Origin: Streptomyces triculaminicus
GTDB lineage: Bacteria > Actinomycetota > Actinomycetes > Streptomycetales > Streptomycetaceae
Assembly: GCF_017349075.1 (NCBI RefSeq)
Contig: NZ_JAFMOF010000004.1
Span: forward strand, 620,001-684,000
Direction: 5' to 3'
Length of the DNA: 64,000 nt
Below the pieces are notes generated by a model. The model saw nothing but the letters and a program-made list of their open reading frames with translations, was not told the origin of the DNA and made no database searches. Shown here piece by piece: positions 44,789 through 54,307 of this stretch (within the stretch, counting starts at the first letter, position 1; each line of letters opens with the position of its first letter). A program made the translations under genes and the position numbers.

Positions 44789-46084
44789 ATGCCCATACGC
44801 CGGTCCAGGCCCGTCGCCGTGCCGCTTCTCGCCGCAGCGCTGCTGCTCACCGCCTGCGGGCCGGGGGACGACGGCGGTGGGGGTTCACGCGCGGACGGAA
44901 AGCCGGAGGGCCGCATCACCTTCCAGACCTGGAATCTGCGCGCGAACTTCAAGGACTACTTCGACGGCGTGGTGAGGGATTTCGAGGAGAAGTACCCGGA
45001 TGTGAAGGTCAAATGGGTCGACCAGCCCGCCGAGCACTACGCCGAGAAGCTCAGTGCCGACGCCGGCGGCGGTACGCTGCCGGACGTCGTCAACGTCTCC
45101 CCGGACCTGTCCTATCCGCTGGCCAGGGCGGGGTTGTTGATGAATCTGGACAAGGAGAAGGCGGCGGCGCGGTTCAAGGGCGAGTACACGCCGGAGGCGT
45201 GGCAGGGCAATGTGCTGCCAGGGCTGTCCGGTGCGTACTCCTTTCCCTGGTATCTGAACACCGGACCGCTGTTCTACAACAAGGCGCTCTTCCGCAAGGC
45301 GGGCCTCGATCCCGAGAAGCCCCCCAGGACGTACGACGAGTTGTTCGCCGCCGCGCACCGGTTGGCGACCGCGCCGGGCGGCAGGGCCGCCACCCTGGCG
45401 AGCGCCCCCACGATCGAGGACTTCGGGCGCTACGGCGTGCGGCTGATGAACGACGACGCCACGAAGTTCACCTACAACGAGCCGAAGGGCGTGGAACTCC
45501 TCGGCAGATACAAGGAGCTCTACGACCGCGGCGGCCTCGACCCGCAGGCGCTGACCAACACACCGGAGAAGGCGGGGCAGAAATTCCTCGAGCAGAAGGT
45601 CGCCATGAATCCCGGCGGCGCCCATGACCTGGAGACGTTCAAGAAGAACGCGCCCGGCCTCTACCGCGGCCTCGGCATCACGGACGCCCCCAACAACACC
45701 GGAAAGCCCAACATGTACGTGATGGGCCTGGCGGTGAGCGAGAAGAGCCGGCACAAGGCCGCCGCGGTCGCCTTCGCCCATTTCGTCACCGGGCGCCAGA
45801 ATCAGGAGGCGTTCGCGCACAAGGTCGCCGTCTTCCCCAGCACCAGGGGTTCGCTCCAGGACCCGTACTGGACGCGGGACGACGGCACCGACGCGGGCCG
45901 GGTCCGGGTGGCGTCGGCGAGGATGCTCAAAGGCGCGGTCAATTACACGCCCGTCGTGATGAGCGACGAGATGAAGACGGTGCTCAGGAACGAGGTCGCG
46001 AAGGCCCTGCAGGGAAAGAAGTCCCCCCGCCGGGCGCTGGACGACGCGGCCGCGCAGAGCAACGCGCTCCTCGAGCGGGGCTGA
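44789..46084 (+). CDS. Sugar ABC transporter substrate-binding lipoprotein
   Basis: A 431-residue family 1 extracellular solute-binding protein. The N-terminus is a lipoprotein signal with lipobox LLTAC (Cys near residue 23). The mature protein shows the family 1 pattern: ITFQTWNLRANFKDYFDGVVRDFEEKYPDVKVKWVD, LPDVVNVSPDLSYPLARAGLLMNLD, PWYLNTGPLFYNKALFRKAGLDP and GGAHDLETFKKNAPGLYRGLG. It delivers a sugar or oligosaccharide to the two downstream permeases. Its place beside GH5, GH85 and GH38 enzymes suggests a released N-glycan. The ATG at 44789 follows GAAGGAG at a slightly long spacing. The ATPase is not encoded here, so a shared MsiK-type ATPase is likely. Confidence 0.9.
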   Translation: MPIRRSRPVAVPLLAAALLLTACGPGDDGGGGSRADGKPEGRITFQTWNLRANFKDYFDGVVRDFEEKYPDVKVKWVDQPAEHYAEKLSADAGGGTLPDVVNVSPDLSYPLARAGLLMNLDKEKAAARFKGEYTPEAWQGNVLPGLSGAYSFPWYLNTGPLFYNKALFRKAGLDPEKPPRTYDELFAAAHRLATAPGGRAATLASAPTIEDFGRYGVRLMNDDATKFTYNEPKGVELLGRYKELYDRGGLDPQALTNTPEKAGQKFLEQKVAMNPGGAHDLETFKKNAPGLYRGLGITDAPNNTGKPNMYVMGLAVSEKSRHKAAAVAFAHFVTGRQNQEAFAHKVAVFPSTRGSLQDPYWTRDDGTDAGRVRVASARMLKGAVNYTPVVMSDEMKTVLRNEVAKALQGKKSPRRALDDAAAQSNALLERG

Positions 46085-46088
46085 CCCC

Positions 46089-46964
46089 GTGCCCCGACGT
46101 ACGCACCGGGCGCTCAGTCCCTGGCTGCTCCTGCTGCCGGGGCTCGCCGTGGTCGCCGCCTTCAGCCTCTGTCCGTTCCTCAGCACGGTGGGCACGGCGT
46201 TCACCGATGCGCGCACGCTCACGCCCGGCCGGTGGGTGGGGCTCGAGAACTTCCGTGCCCTGGCGGCCGACGAACAGTTCTGGGTCGCCCTGCGCAACAG
46301 CGGTCTGTACGTGCTCCTCGTCGTGCCCTTCACGGTGCTGCTGCCGTTGCTGCTGGCGCTGCTGGTGCAGAAGCGGCTGCCGGGCGTCGTGTTCTTCCGC
46401 TCCGCCTTCTACACGCCCGTGGTCGCGTCCGTCGTCGTGGCAGCCCTGATCTGGGTGTGGATGCTCGACGACCGAGGCCTGGTCAACGGCATTCTGGGCG
46501 CCCTCGGGGCCGGGCCGGTGCACTTCCTGGGCGACGCGTGGGCGCTGCTGCTGAGCGCCATGGCGCTCACGGTCTGGAAGGGCCTGGGCTACTACATGGT
46601 CATCTACCTCGCGGCACTGGGCAACGTCCCGCGCGAGCTGCACGAGGCGGCCGCCGTCGACGGGGCGGGCGCGCTGCGCCGCTTCGTCAGCGTGACCGTG
46701 CCGGCCGTGCGCTCCACCATGGTGCTGGTCGGCGCGCTGTCGTCGGTGGCGGCGTTCAAGGTCTTCTCCGAGGTCTATCTGATGGCCGGGCCGACCGGCG
46801 GGCCGGCCGGGCAGGACACCACGCTGGTGATGCTCGTCCAGCGCACCGGCACCGGGCTGAACGGACGGGTGGGCTACGCCTCGGCCCTCTCGCTGGTGGT
46901 CTTCGTCATCACGTTGCTGCTGATGCTTCTGGTGCTGCGCGCCGACCGTGAGGAGGAGGTCTGA
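46089..46964 (+). CDS. Sugar ABC transporter permease (MalF/UgpA type)
   Basis: A 291-residue membrane protein with about six helices. The N-terminal PWLLLLPGLAVVAAFSLCPFLSTVGTAFTDA and the EAA loop ELHEAAAVDGAGALRRFVSVTVPAVRS define the carbohydrate permease family. The GTG at 46089 lies 4 bp after the binding-protein stop. The gene overlaps the next permease by one base (TGATG). It forms the channel for the oligosaccharide importer. Confidence 0.9.
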   Translation: MPRRTHRALSPWLLLLPGLAVVAAFSLCPFLSTVGTAFTDARTLTPGRWVGLENFRALAADEQFWVALRNSGLYVLLVVPFTVLLPLLLALLVQKRLPGVVFFRSAFYTPVVASVVVAALIWVWMLDDRGLVNGILGALGAGPVHFLGDAWALLLSAMALTVWKGLGYYMVIYLAALGNVPRELHEAAAVDGAGALRRFVSVTVPAVRSTMVLVGALSSVAAFKVFSEVYLMAGPTGGPAGQDTTLVMLVQRTGTGLNGRVGYASALSLVVFVITLLLMLLVLRADREEEV

Positions 46965-47794
46965 TGCGGCGCACGCCCGGCTGGGAGAAGGCGCTGCGCT
47001 ACCTCCTGATGCTCCTCGTGCTGGCCGTCACCGTCGGCCCGTTTCTCTGGCAGCTGTCCACCTCGTTCAAGGGGACGACGGAGGACGTCTACACCTCGCC
47101 GCCGCGCTTCCTGCCCGCGCACCCTACGGCGGGCAACTACGCCGAGGTCGCGGACATCATCCCCGTCTGGGACTACGCGCTGAACTCCCTCGAGGTGGCC
47201 GTGGCGAGCGTGCTCACCAATCTCGCCGGCGCGTCGATGGCGGGCTACGCGCTGGCGCGGCTGCGCTTCCGGGGGCGCGCGTTCGCCGGTCACGCCTTCG
47301 TGCTGGCGCTGCTGGTGCCCCTGGAATCCGTGATCATCGCGCAGTTCACCATGGTCCGCGATCTCCACCTGAACAACACCCTCACCGCCGTCGTCCTGCC
47401 CGGATCGGTCGGCGCCCTGAACGTCCTGCTCATGCGGAACGCCTTCGCCGCCGTGCCCCAGGAGATCGAGGAGGCGGCCGTCGTGGACGGGGCGAACGTC
47501 TGGCAGCGGTTCACCCGGATCGCGCTGCCGTCGGTGCGGGGCACGCTGGCGGTCGTCGCGATCTTCTCGTTCATGGGGGCGTGGGACGACTTCCTCTGGC
47601 CGCTGATCGTGCTCTCCGACTCGGAGAAGTTCACGCTGACCGTCGGACTGAACTTCCTCCACGGCACGTTCGCCCAGAACCCCCGCCTGGTGGCCGCCGG
47701 CACGATCATCGCGGTCGCCCCGCTCGTCGTGATGTTCGCCTGCCTGCAGCGCTACTTCTTCCGCGGCGTCGGCGAGGGCGCCGTCAAAGGCTGA
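46964..47794 (+). CDS. Sugar ABC transporter permease (MalG/UgpE type)
   Basis: A 276-residue membrane protein with about six helices. It has the opening FLWQLSTSFKGTTEDVYTSPPRFLPAHPTAGNYAEV and the EAA loop EIEEAAVVDGANVWQRFTRIALPSVRGTLAVV of MalG-type permeases. A strong AGGAGGAGG precedes the ATG at 46964. It pairs with the upstream permease; both depend on an ATPase encoded elsewhere. Confidence 0.9.
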   Translation: MRRTPGWEKALRYLLMLLVLAVTVGPFLWQLSTSFKGTTEDVYTSPPRFLPAHPTAGNYAEVADIIPVWDYALNSLEVAVASVLTNLAGASMAGYALARLRFRGRAFAGHAFVLALLVPLESVIIAQFTMVRDLHLNNTLTAVVLPGSVGALNVLLMRNAFAAVPQEIEEAAVVDGANVWQRFTRIALPSVRGTLAVVAIFSFMGAWDDFLWPLIVLSDSEKFTLTVGLNFLHGTFAQNPRLVAAGTIIAVAPLVVMFACLQRYFFRGVGEGAVKG

Positions 47795-47810
47795 AGGGAC
47801 GGAACGCCTC

Positions 47811-49055
47811 ATGCGCTTCGGCGTCAACTACACCCCCACCCGGGGCTGGTTCCACCACTGGCTCGACTTCGCCCCGGACGACATCCGCGCCGACCTGGAC
47901 TCCATCACCGCCCTCGGCGTCGACCACATCCGGGTCTTCCCCCTCTGGCCCCTCTTCCAGCCCAACCGCACCCTCATCCGCCCGCGTGCCGTCGAGCAGC
48001 TCACGCTGCTGGTGGACGCCGCCGGTGAGCGCGGGCTCGACGTCGGCGTCGACGGGCTGCAGGGCCACCTCTCCAGCTTCGACTTCGTGCCCTCCTGGAC
48101 CACCACCTGGCACCGCCGCGGCCTCTTCACCGATCCCGACGTCGTCGAGGCCCAGGCCGCGTACCTGACCACCCTCGCCCGGGCGCTCGCGGACCGGCCC
48201 CACTTCCTCGGGATGACCGTCGGCAACGAGTTCAACCAGTTCTCCGGTCCCCCGCACCCCGACCCCGACCGGATCGGCCCCGCGCAGGCGGGCCGCTGGC
48301 TGCGCCGGATGCTCGACGCGTGCGAGAAGGGCGCGCCGGGGCGCGCGCATCTGCACGCTTCGTACGACGCCGCCTTCCACGACGGCACGCATCCCTTCAC
48401 CCCCGCCCACTCCGCGCGGCTGGGGGCGATGACGGCGGTCCACTCCTGGGTGTTCAACGGCACCGCCCAGCGCCACGGGCCCGGCGGCGCCGCCACCGTG
48501 CAGCACGCGGCATACCTCGTCGAGCTGTCCAAGGCCTGGGCCACCGGTCCCGGCCGGCCCGTCTGGTTGCAGGAGGTGGGGGCGCCGGCCCCGCACATCC
48601 CGCCGGAGCGGGCGGCGGAGTTCACCGAGGCGACGATCGCCGCCGCGGCCGACTGCCCGGACCTGTGGGGGATCACCTGGTGGTGCTCCCATGACGTCGA
48701 CCGCGCGCTGGCGGACTTCCCGGAGCTCGAGTACGGGCTCGGCCTGTTCACCAACGACCGGCGGATCAAACCCGCCGGGGAGGCGTTCTCACGAGGCGTA
48801 CGGCGGTGGCGGGAGGAGGACCCTCCGGGTCCGGCGCCCCGGCGGACGGCGCTGGCCGTGGACGCGGGCGACGAGGAGACGGCGCCGGCGCGGGCGGTGT
48901 GCGCGCCGGGCGGGGCGTTCTTCGAGGCGTGGATGCGGCTGGCCGCCGACGGCGTCCGGCCGGCGGTCGTCCTGGCCCAGCGGGCCCACGATGCCGGACA
49001 TCTGGCGGCGCGCGGCATCACCGAGGTGCTGACGGTGGAGCAGGTGGGGTCATGA
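47811..49055 (+). CDS. Glycoside hydrolase family 5-like enzyme (probable beta-mannosidase)
   Basis: A 414-residue cytoplasmic TIM-barrel glycosidase. The start MRFGVNYTPTRGWFHHWLDF, the acid/base Glu in FLGMTVGNEFNQF and the nucleophile Glu in VWLQEVGAP fit clan A family 5. The context (imported N-glycan, GH85 and GH38 neighbours) resembles actinobacterial loci in which GH5 subfamily 18 enzymes cleave Man-beta-1,4-GlcNAc from the N-glycan core. That specificity is inferred. The ATG at 47811 follows GGGACGGA. The stop overlaps the GH85 gene start as ATGA. No signal peptide, so it acts after import. Confidence 0.82.
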   Translation: MRFGVNYTPTRGWFHHWLDFAPDDIRADLDSITALGVDHIRVFPLWPLFQPNRTLIRPRAVEQLTLLVDAAGERGLDVGVDGLQGHLSSFDFVPSWTTTWHRRGLFTDPDVVEAQAAYLTTLARALADRPHFLGMTVGNEFNQFSGPPHPDPDRIGPAQAGRWLRRMLDACEKGAPGRAHLHASYDAAFHDGTHPFTPAHSARLGAMTAVHSWVFNGTAQRHGPGGAATVQHAAYLVELSKAWATGPGRPVWLQEVGAPAPHIPPERAAEFTEATIAAAADCPDLWGITWWCSHDVDRALADFPELEYGLGLFTNDRRIKPAGEAFSRGVRRWREEDPPGPAPRRTALAVDAGDEETAPARAVCAPGGAFFEAWMRLAADGVRPAVVLAQRAHDAGHLAARGITEVLTVEQVGS

Positions 49056-51123
49056 GCGTGACGCGCCGCGAGGTCCTCGCCGCCGGTGCCGCGAGCGCCC
49101 TCGCGCCCACCCCCGTGGCCGGGGCGAGGCCCTCGGCGGCGGCCACCACCCGTGCCACCGGGGACCTCCGGCCGTACGTCTCCTACTGGTACCCCGACAG
49201 CCTCCCCGACGGCTCGCCCGGCCCCGGGGTCGTCTGGCGCGGCCTGGCCTCCTGGACGCCCGAACAGGACCCGGACCTGCCCTTCAACAGGGCCACCGTC
49301 CCCCTCGCCCCCGCTTCGCTCCCCTGCCCGCCAACCCCACCGCCCGCACCGGCCAGGCCCGGATCTGCGCCCTCGCCGCCTTCGCCACCACCTCCGGCAA
49401 CCCCTCGCAGGGGTCGGAGACGGCCGACTTCTACGCCCTGACGCACTGGGCCTACCTCGACGAGCTGGTCTTCTGGGGCGGCTCCTCCGGCGAGGGGCTG
49501 ATCCTGGCGCCCAACGCGCCCGTCGTGGACGCCGCCCACCGCAACGGCGTGCCCGTCCTGGGCACGGTCTTCCTGCCGCCCACGGCCTACGGCGGCCGGC
49601 TGCAGTGGACGCACGAGCTGGTCCGGCGCGGCGCGGACGGCGACTTCCCGGTGGCCGACAAACTGATCGAGGTGGCACGGGCGTACGGCTTCGACGGCTG
49701 GTTCGTCAACGCCGAGACCGGCGGCGGGGACGCCCGGCTGGGCGCGGACATGCGGGACTTCGTGGCGTACCTGCGGGCGCGCGGCGGCGGGCTCCGCGTC
49801 ACCTGGTACGACGCCCTGGCCGTCTCCGGCGACGTCGCCTGGCAGAACGAGCTCAACGACGCCAACGCCCCGTTCTTCCGCGCCGCCGACACGATGTTCC
49901 TCAACTTCGGCTGGGACCGCTCCCGCCTCCTCTCCTCCGGCGAGCGCGCGCGAGGCATGGGGCGCGACCCGTACGAGCTGTGGGCCGGGATCGACGTCGA
50001 GGCGGGCGGCTGGGACACCCGCGTCGACTGGGACGCGCTCGTGCCGGCCGGCGCCCCGCACACCGCCTCGTTCGGCTTCTACCGTCCCGAGTGGACCTGG
50101 AAGAGCCTGCCCTCCGGCGGGCGTTCCCCCGGCGCCTTCCACGCGCGCGACGACCGCTTCTGGTCCGGGCACGCGCTGGATCCGGCCCGCCCGGACGACG
50201 CGGGGCCGTGGCGGGCCCCGGCCGCGTCCGTCGCGGACCGCTCCACGCTGACCGCGCTGCCGTTCGCGACGACCTTCAACACCGGTCACGGCCTCGGCTG
50301 GTACGAGCGGGGCCGGCGCACCGGCGAGAGCGCCTGGAGTCACCTGGGGCTCCAGGACCGGCTGCCCGGCCGCCGCTGGGTGATCCACACGGAGGGCGCC
50401 CGGCCGGCGGTCGGCTTCGACTTCGCCGACGCCTGGCGGGGCGGCAGCAGCCTCCTGGTCGACGGCACGCTCGGCGCTCCGGCGACGATCGAGCTGTTCA
50501 CGGCGCGGCTGCCGCTCTCCGGCCCGGCCGTCGTGCAGTTGGCCCACCGCGCCGACCCCGGCTCGGCGGCCGTCCGCGTGGAGCTGGCGGTCGCGCTCGA
50601 GGAGCGGCGCCCGTACCGCTTCTCCTACGTGCCGGCCGGCACCGCGCGCGGGGACGGCAGCGGCTGGAGCACCGTCACGCTGCGCCTCGGCGCGCTCGGG
50701 GCGGCCGACCGGGGCGGCCGTACCGTGCGGGCCCTGGGCGTCCGGCTCACGGCCCCGGACGGCGGGGCGGTGCGCTGGCGGCTGGGCGGCCTGGCGGTGC
50801 GGGACGCCCCGGTGGCTGCGCCCGGCCGGCCGGGCGCAGCCGGCGTGACCGCGGCCGCGCGCGCCGCCGACGGCGCCGCCGCCCTGCGCGTCGCCTGGAC
50901 CCCGCCCCCGTCCCGGCCGGACGCCCCGCCCGTACGCCACTACGAGCTGCACCAGGTGCTGCCCGGCGGGGCGCGCCGCTTCCTGGGCGGCACCTGTGGG
51001 CATGCCTACTACGTCCCGGCTCTGCGCCGTACGGCCGACGAGGCGGTCACCCGCCTCGAGGTGCGCGCCGTGGACGAGCTGTACACGGCGTCGGCCCCCG
51101 CTCGCGTCACGTACCGCTGGTAG
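49052..51123 (+). CDS. GH85 endo-beta-N-acetylglucosaminidase, frameshifted
   Basis: The enzyme cuts the chitobiose core of N-glycans. The start (MSVTRREVLAAGAASALAP) is a twin-arginine-type signal, so it is exported. PYVSYWYPDSLPDGSPGPGVVWRGLASWTPEQD leads into the GH85 domain. The main part lies in another frame (PLPANPTARTGQARICALAAF, WAYLDELVFWGGSSGEGLILAPN, DGWFVNAETGGG). The Asn and Glu of VNAET are the catalytic pair, near corrected residue 220. The break is in five C at 49308-49312; six C restores APRFAPLPAN and a 690-residue protein. A beta-sandwich domain and a fibronectin-like end follow. The gene sits between GH5 and GH38. Confidence 0.87.
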
Positions 51124-51170
51124 TCCACGGACGAAACAACACGGACAAGACGACTCGGACAAGGAGAGGC

Positions 51171-54100
51171 ATGCACAACGACCGCGCCATCACCGAAGCC
51201 CGGCTCACGAGGGTGCTGGAGGAGCGCATCCGCCCGGCCGTGTACCCCGAGTCCGTGCCGCTGGACGTCTCCGTGTGGCACGCGTCCGGCGAGCCCGTGC
51301 CCGTCGAGGAGGGGCTGGCGGCCCCGCGCACGCCCATCACGGTGGGCGAGCGGTGGGGGCCGGCGTGGGGCACCAGCTGGTTCACGGTGTCGGGGACGGT
51401 ACCGGCGCGCTGGGCGGGCCGTACGGTCGAGGCCGTGCTGGACCTGGGGTTCGACGAGAACATGCCGGGTTTCCAGTGCGAGGGCCTGGTCTACCGCCCG
51501 GACGGCTCGCCGGTGAAGGGCCTCAACCCGCGCAACCAGTGGGTGCGCGTCGGGGAGCGCGTGGCGGGCGGCGAGCGGGTGCTGCTGCACGTCGAGGCCG
51601 CGTCCAATCCCGTGATCATGGACTACCACCCCTTCGTGCCGACCGAGCTGGGCGACCGGGAGACGGCCGACGACGCCCCCCGCTACCGCCTGGCGCGGAT
51701 GGACCTGGCGGTCTTCGACCGGACCGTGTGGGAGCTGGTGCAGGACCTGGAGGTGCTGGGCCAGCTGATGACCGAGCTGCCGGTGGACTCGCCGCGCCGC
51801 TGGGAGATCCTGCGGGCGATCGAGCGGACGCTGGACACGGTGGACCTGCAGGACGTCGGCGGCACGGCGGAGCGGGCGCGCGGGGAGCTCGCTCAGGTGC
51901 TCTCCGCGCCCGCGCACGCCTCCGCGCACCGGCTCAGCGCCGTGGGGCACTCCCACATCGACTCGGCGTGGCTGTGGCCGCTGCGCGAGACGGTGCGCAA
52001 GGTCGCCCGTACCGCCTCCAACATGACCGCGCTGCTGGAGGACGAGCCGGACTTCGTCTACGCCATGTCGCAGGCGCAGCAGTTCGCGTGGATCAAGGAG
52101 CACCGGCCGGAGGTGTACGCGCGGGTGAAGAAGGCGGTCGCCGAGGGCCGCTTCGTGCCCGTGGGCGGCATGTGGGTGGAGTCCGACACCAACATGCCCG
52201 GCGGTGAGGCGCTGGCGCGGCAGTTCACGCACGGCAAGCGCTTCTTCCTGGAGGAGTTCGGGATCGAGACGGAGGAGGTGTGGCTGCCGGACACCTTCGG
52301 CTACTCCGCCGCGCTGCCGCAGCTGGTGCGGCTCGCGGGGGCGAAGTGGTTCCTGACGCAGAAGATCTCCTGGAGCCAGACGAATACGTTCCCGCACCAC
52401 ACGTTCTGGTGGGAGGGCTTGGACGGCACTCGGGTCTTCACCCACTTCCCGCCGATCGACACCTACAACTCCCAGCTCTCCGGGCAGGAGGTCGCGCACG
52501 CGGCCCGCAACTTCCGCGAGAAGGGCGGGGCGCGGCGTTCCCTCGCGCCGACCGGGTGGGGCGACGGCGGGGGCGGCACGACACGGGAGATGCTGGCGCG
52601 GGCGAAGCGGCTGGCGGATCTGGAGGGGTCGGCGAGGGTCGGCTTCGACAAGCCGGCGGCGTTCTTCGAGAAGGCCCACGCCGAGTACCCGCACGCGCCG
52701 GTGTGGGTGGGCGAGCTGTATCTGGAGCTGCACCGGGCGACGCTCACCAGTCAGGCGCGCACCAAGCAGGGCAACCGCCGTAGCGAGCACCTGCTGCGCG
52801 AGGCCGAGCTGTGGGCGGCGACGGCGGCGGTACGGGCCGGCTTCCCGTATCCGTACGAGCGGCTGGACCGGCTGTGGAAGACGGTCCTGCTGCACCAGTT
52901 CCACGACATCCTGCCGGGCACGTCGATCGCGTGGGTGCACCGGGAGGCGGCGCGGACGTACGCGGAGGTGGCCGCCGAGCTGGAGGCGGTCGTCTCGGAC
53001 GCGCTGGCGGCCCTGACGGGCGGCGAGGGCCGCTCGGAGGGTGGCCCGGGGACGGTCGTCGTCAACGCCGCGCCGCACGTGCGCGACGGGGTGCCGGCGC
53101 TCGGAGGCGTCCTCGAGCCGACCGGCGGCGGGGGGCGGCTCACGGCCGCCCGCCCGCGCGAGAGCGGCGGGTTCGAGCTCGACAACGGCCTGCTGCGGGT
53201 CGGGATCGACGGGCGGGGGCTGGTCGTCTCCGTGGTCGACCTCGCGGCCGGCCGGGAGACCGTCGCACCGGGCGCGGCGGCCAACCTGCTGCAGCTGCAC
53301 CAGGACTTCCCGAACATGTGGGACGCCTGGGACGTGGATCCGTTCTACCGCAACACCGTGACCGACCTGACGGACGCCGAGGTGGTGGAGGCGACCGCCG
53401 ACGGGTGCGGGGTGCGGGTCGTGCGGGCCTTCGGGAACTCTCGGGTCGAGCAGCGGCTCACCCTGCTCGCCGGGGTGCGGCGGCTGGACGTCGACACGGA
53501 GGTCGACTGGCACGAGACGGAGAAGTTCCTCAAGGCGGCCTTCCCCCTGGATGTGCACGCCGACCGGGTGGCGGCCGAGACCCAGTTCGGCCACCTCTAC
53601 CGCCCCACGCACGCCAACACCAGCTGGGACGCGGCGAAGTTCGAGGCCTGCGCGCACCGGTTCGTGCATCTGGCGGAGCCGGGGTGGGGGGTGGCCCTGG
53701 TCAACGACTCGACGTACGGCTACGACGTGTCGCGGACGGTCCGCGAGGGCGAGCACGCGGGCACCACGACGACGCTGCGGCTCTCCCTGCTGCGCGCCCC
53801 CCGCTTCCCCGATCCGCGCACCGACCAGGGGACGCACCGCTTCCGCTACGCCCTGGTGCCGGGCGCGACCGTGGCGGACGCCGTACAGGAGGGCTACCGC
53901 GTCAATCTGCCCGAGCGGCGGGTGCCCGGCTCCTCCGGCGTGGAGCCGCTGGTGGCCGTGGGGAACGAGGCGGTGGTCGTCTCGGCGGTGAAGCTGGCGG
54001 ACGACGGCGGCGGGGACGTCGTGGTGCGGCTGTACGAGTCGCTGGGCGGGCGGGCCGTCACACGGCTGACCGCCGCCTTCCCGGTGGCGGAGGCCTCGGT

Positions 54101-54209
54101 CTGCGACCTGCTGGAGCGGCCCGTGAGCACGCTCGCGGCCGAGGACGGCGGCCTCGCGCTGTCGTTGCGGCCGTTCGAGATCGTCACCCTGCGGCTGCGG
54201 CGGGCCTGA
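51171..54209 (+). CDS. GH38 alpha-mannosidase
   Basis: A 1012-residue zinc-dependent alpha-mannosidase. The zinc ligands and nucleophile are in GHSHIDSAWLWPLRE (near 260), VWLPDTFGYSAALPQ (nucleophile Asp near 373) and LHQFHDILPGTSI (His near 575). WVESDTNMPGGEALARQF is the substrate-binding segment. The C-terminal half holds the beta-rich domains of the family. There is no signal peptide, so it is cytoplasmic and would trim mannose from imported high-mannose N-glycans. The ATG at 51171 follows AAGGAGAGG, a strong ribosome site, 47 bp after the GH85 stop. Length and motifs are normal. Confidence 0.93.
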   Translation: MHNDRAITEARLTRVLEERIRPAVYPESVPLDVSVWHASGEPVPVEEGLAAPRTPITVGERWGPAWGTSWFTVSGTVPARWAGRTVEAVLDLGFDENMPGFQCEGLVYRPDGSPVKGLNPRNQWVRVGERVAGGERVLLHVEAASNPVIMDYHPFVPTELGDRETADDAPRYRLARMDLAVFDRTVWELVQDLEVLGQLMTELPVDSPRRWEILRAIERTLDTVDLQDVGGTAERARGELAQVLSAPAHASAHRLSAVGHSHIDSAWLWPLRETVRKVARTASNMTALLEDEPDFVYAMSQAQQFAWIKEHRPEVYARVKKAVAEGRFVPVGGMWVESDTNMPGGEALARQFTHGKRFFLEEFGIETEEVWLPDTFGYSAALPQLVRLAGAKWFLTQKISWSQTNTFPHHTFWWEGLDGTRVFTHFPPIDTYNSQLSGQEVAHAARNFREKGGARRSLAPTGWGDGGGGTTREMLARAKRLADLEGSARVGFDKPAAFFEKAHAEYPHAPVWVGELYLELHRATLTSQARTKQGNRRSEHLLREAELWAATAAVRAGFPYPYERLDRLWKTVLLHQFHDILPGTSIAWVHREAARTYAEVAAELEAVVSDALAALTGGEGRSEGGPGTVVVNAAPHVRDGVPALGGVLEPTGGGGRLTAARPRESGGFELDNGLLRVGIDGRGLVVSVVDLAAGRETVAPGAAANLLQLHQDFPNMWDAWDVDPFYRNTVTDLTDAEVVEATADGCGVRVVRAFGNSRVEQRLTLLAGVRRLDVDTEVDWHETEKFLKAAFPLDVHADRVAAETQFGHLYRPTHANTSWDAAKFEACAHRFVHLAEPGWGVALVNDSTYGYDVSRTVREGEHAGTTTTLRLSLLRAPRFPDPRTDQGTHRFRYALVPGATVADAVQEGYRVNLPERRVPGSSGVEPLVAVGNEAVVVSAVKLADDGGGDVVVRLYESLGGRAVTRLTAAFPVAEASVCDLLERPVSTLAAEDGGLALSLRPFEIVTLRLRRA

Positions 54210-54307
54210 GGCGTGCGCGCCCTTCGCCCCGGGGTGACGGTGCGACAACATGCCCGGCCGGCTGGGCGGGCGGCGAGGGGGAAGGCGGCTCCGCTTAGCA
54301 TTCGAAC

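Noticed and set aside
49525..51123. A shorter GH85 gene starting at 49525
   Set aside because: It would omit the first strands of the catalytic domain (PTARTGQARICALAAF and WAYLDELVFWGG), which are present in the same frame upstream, and the export signal.
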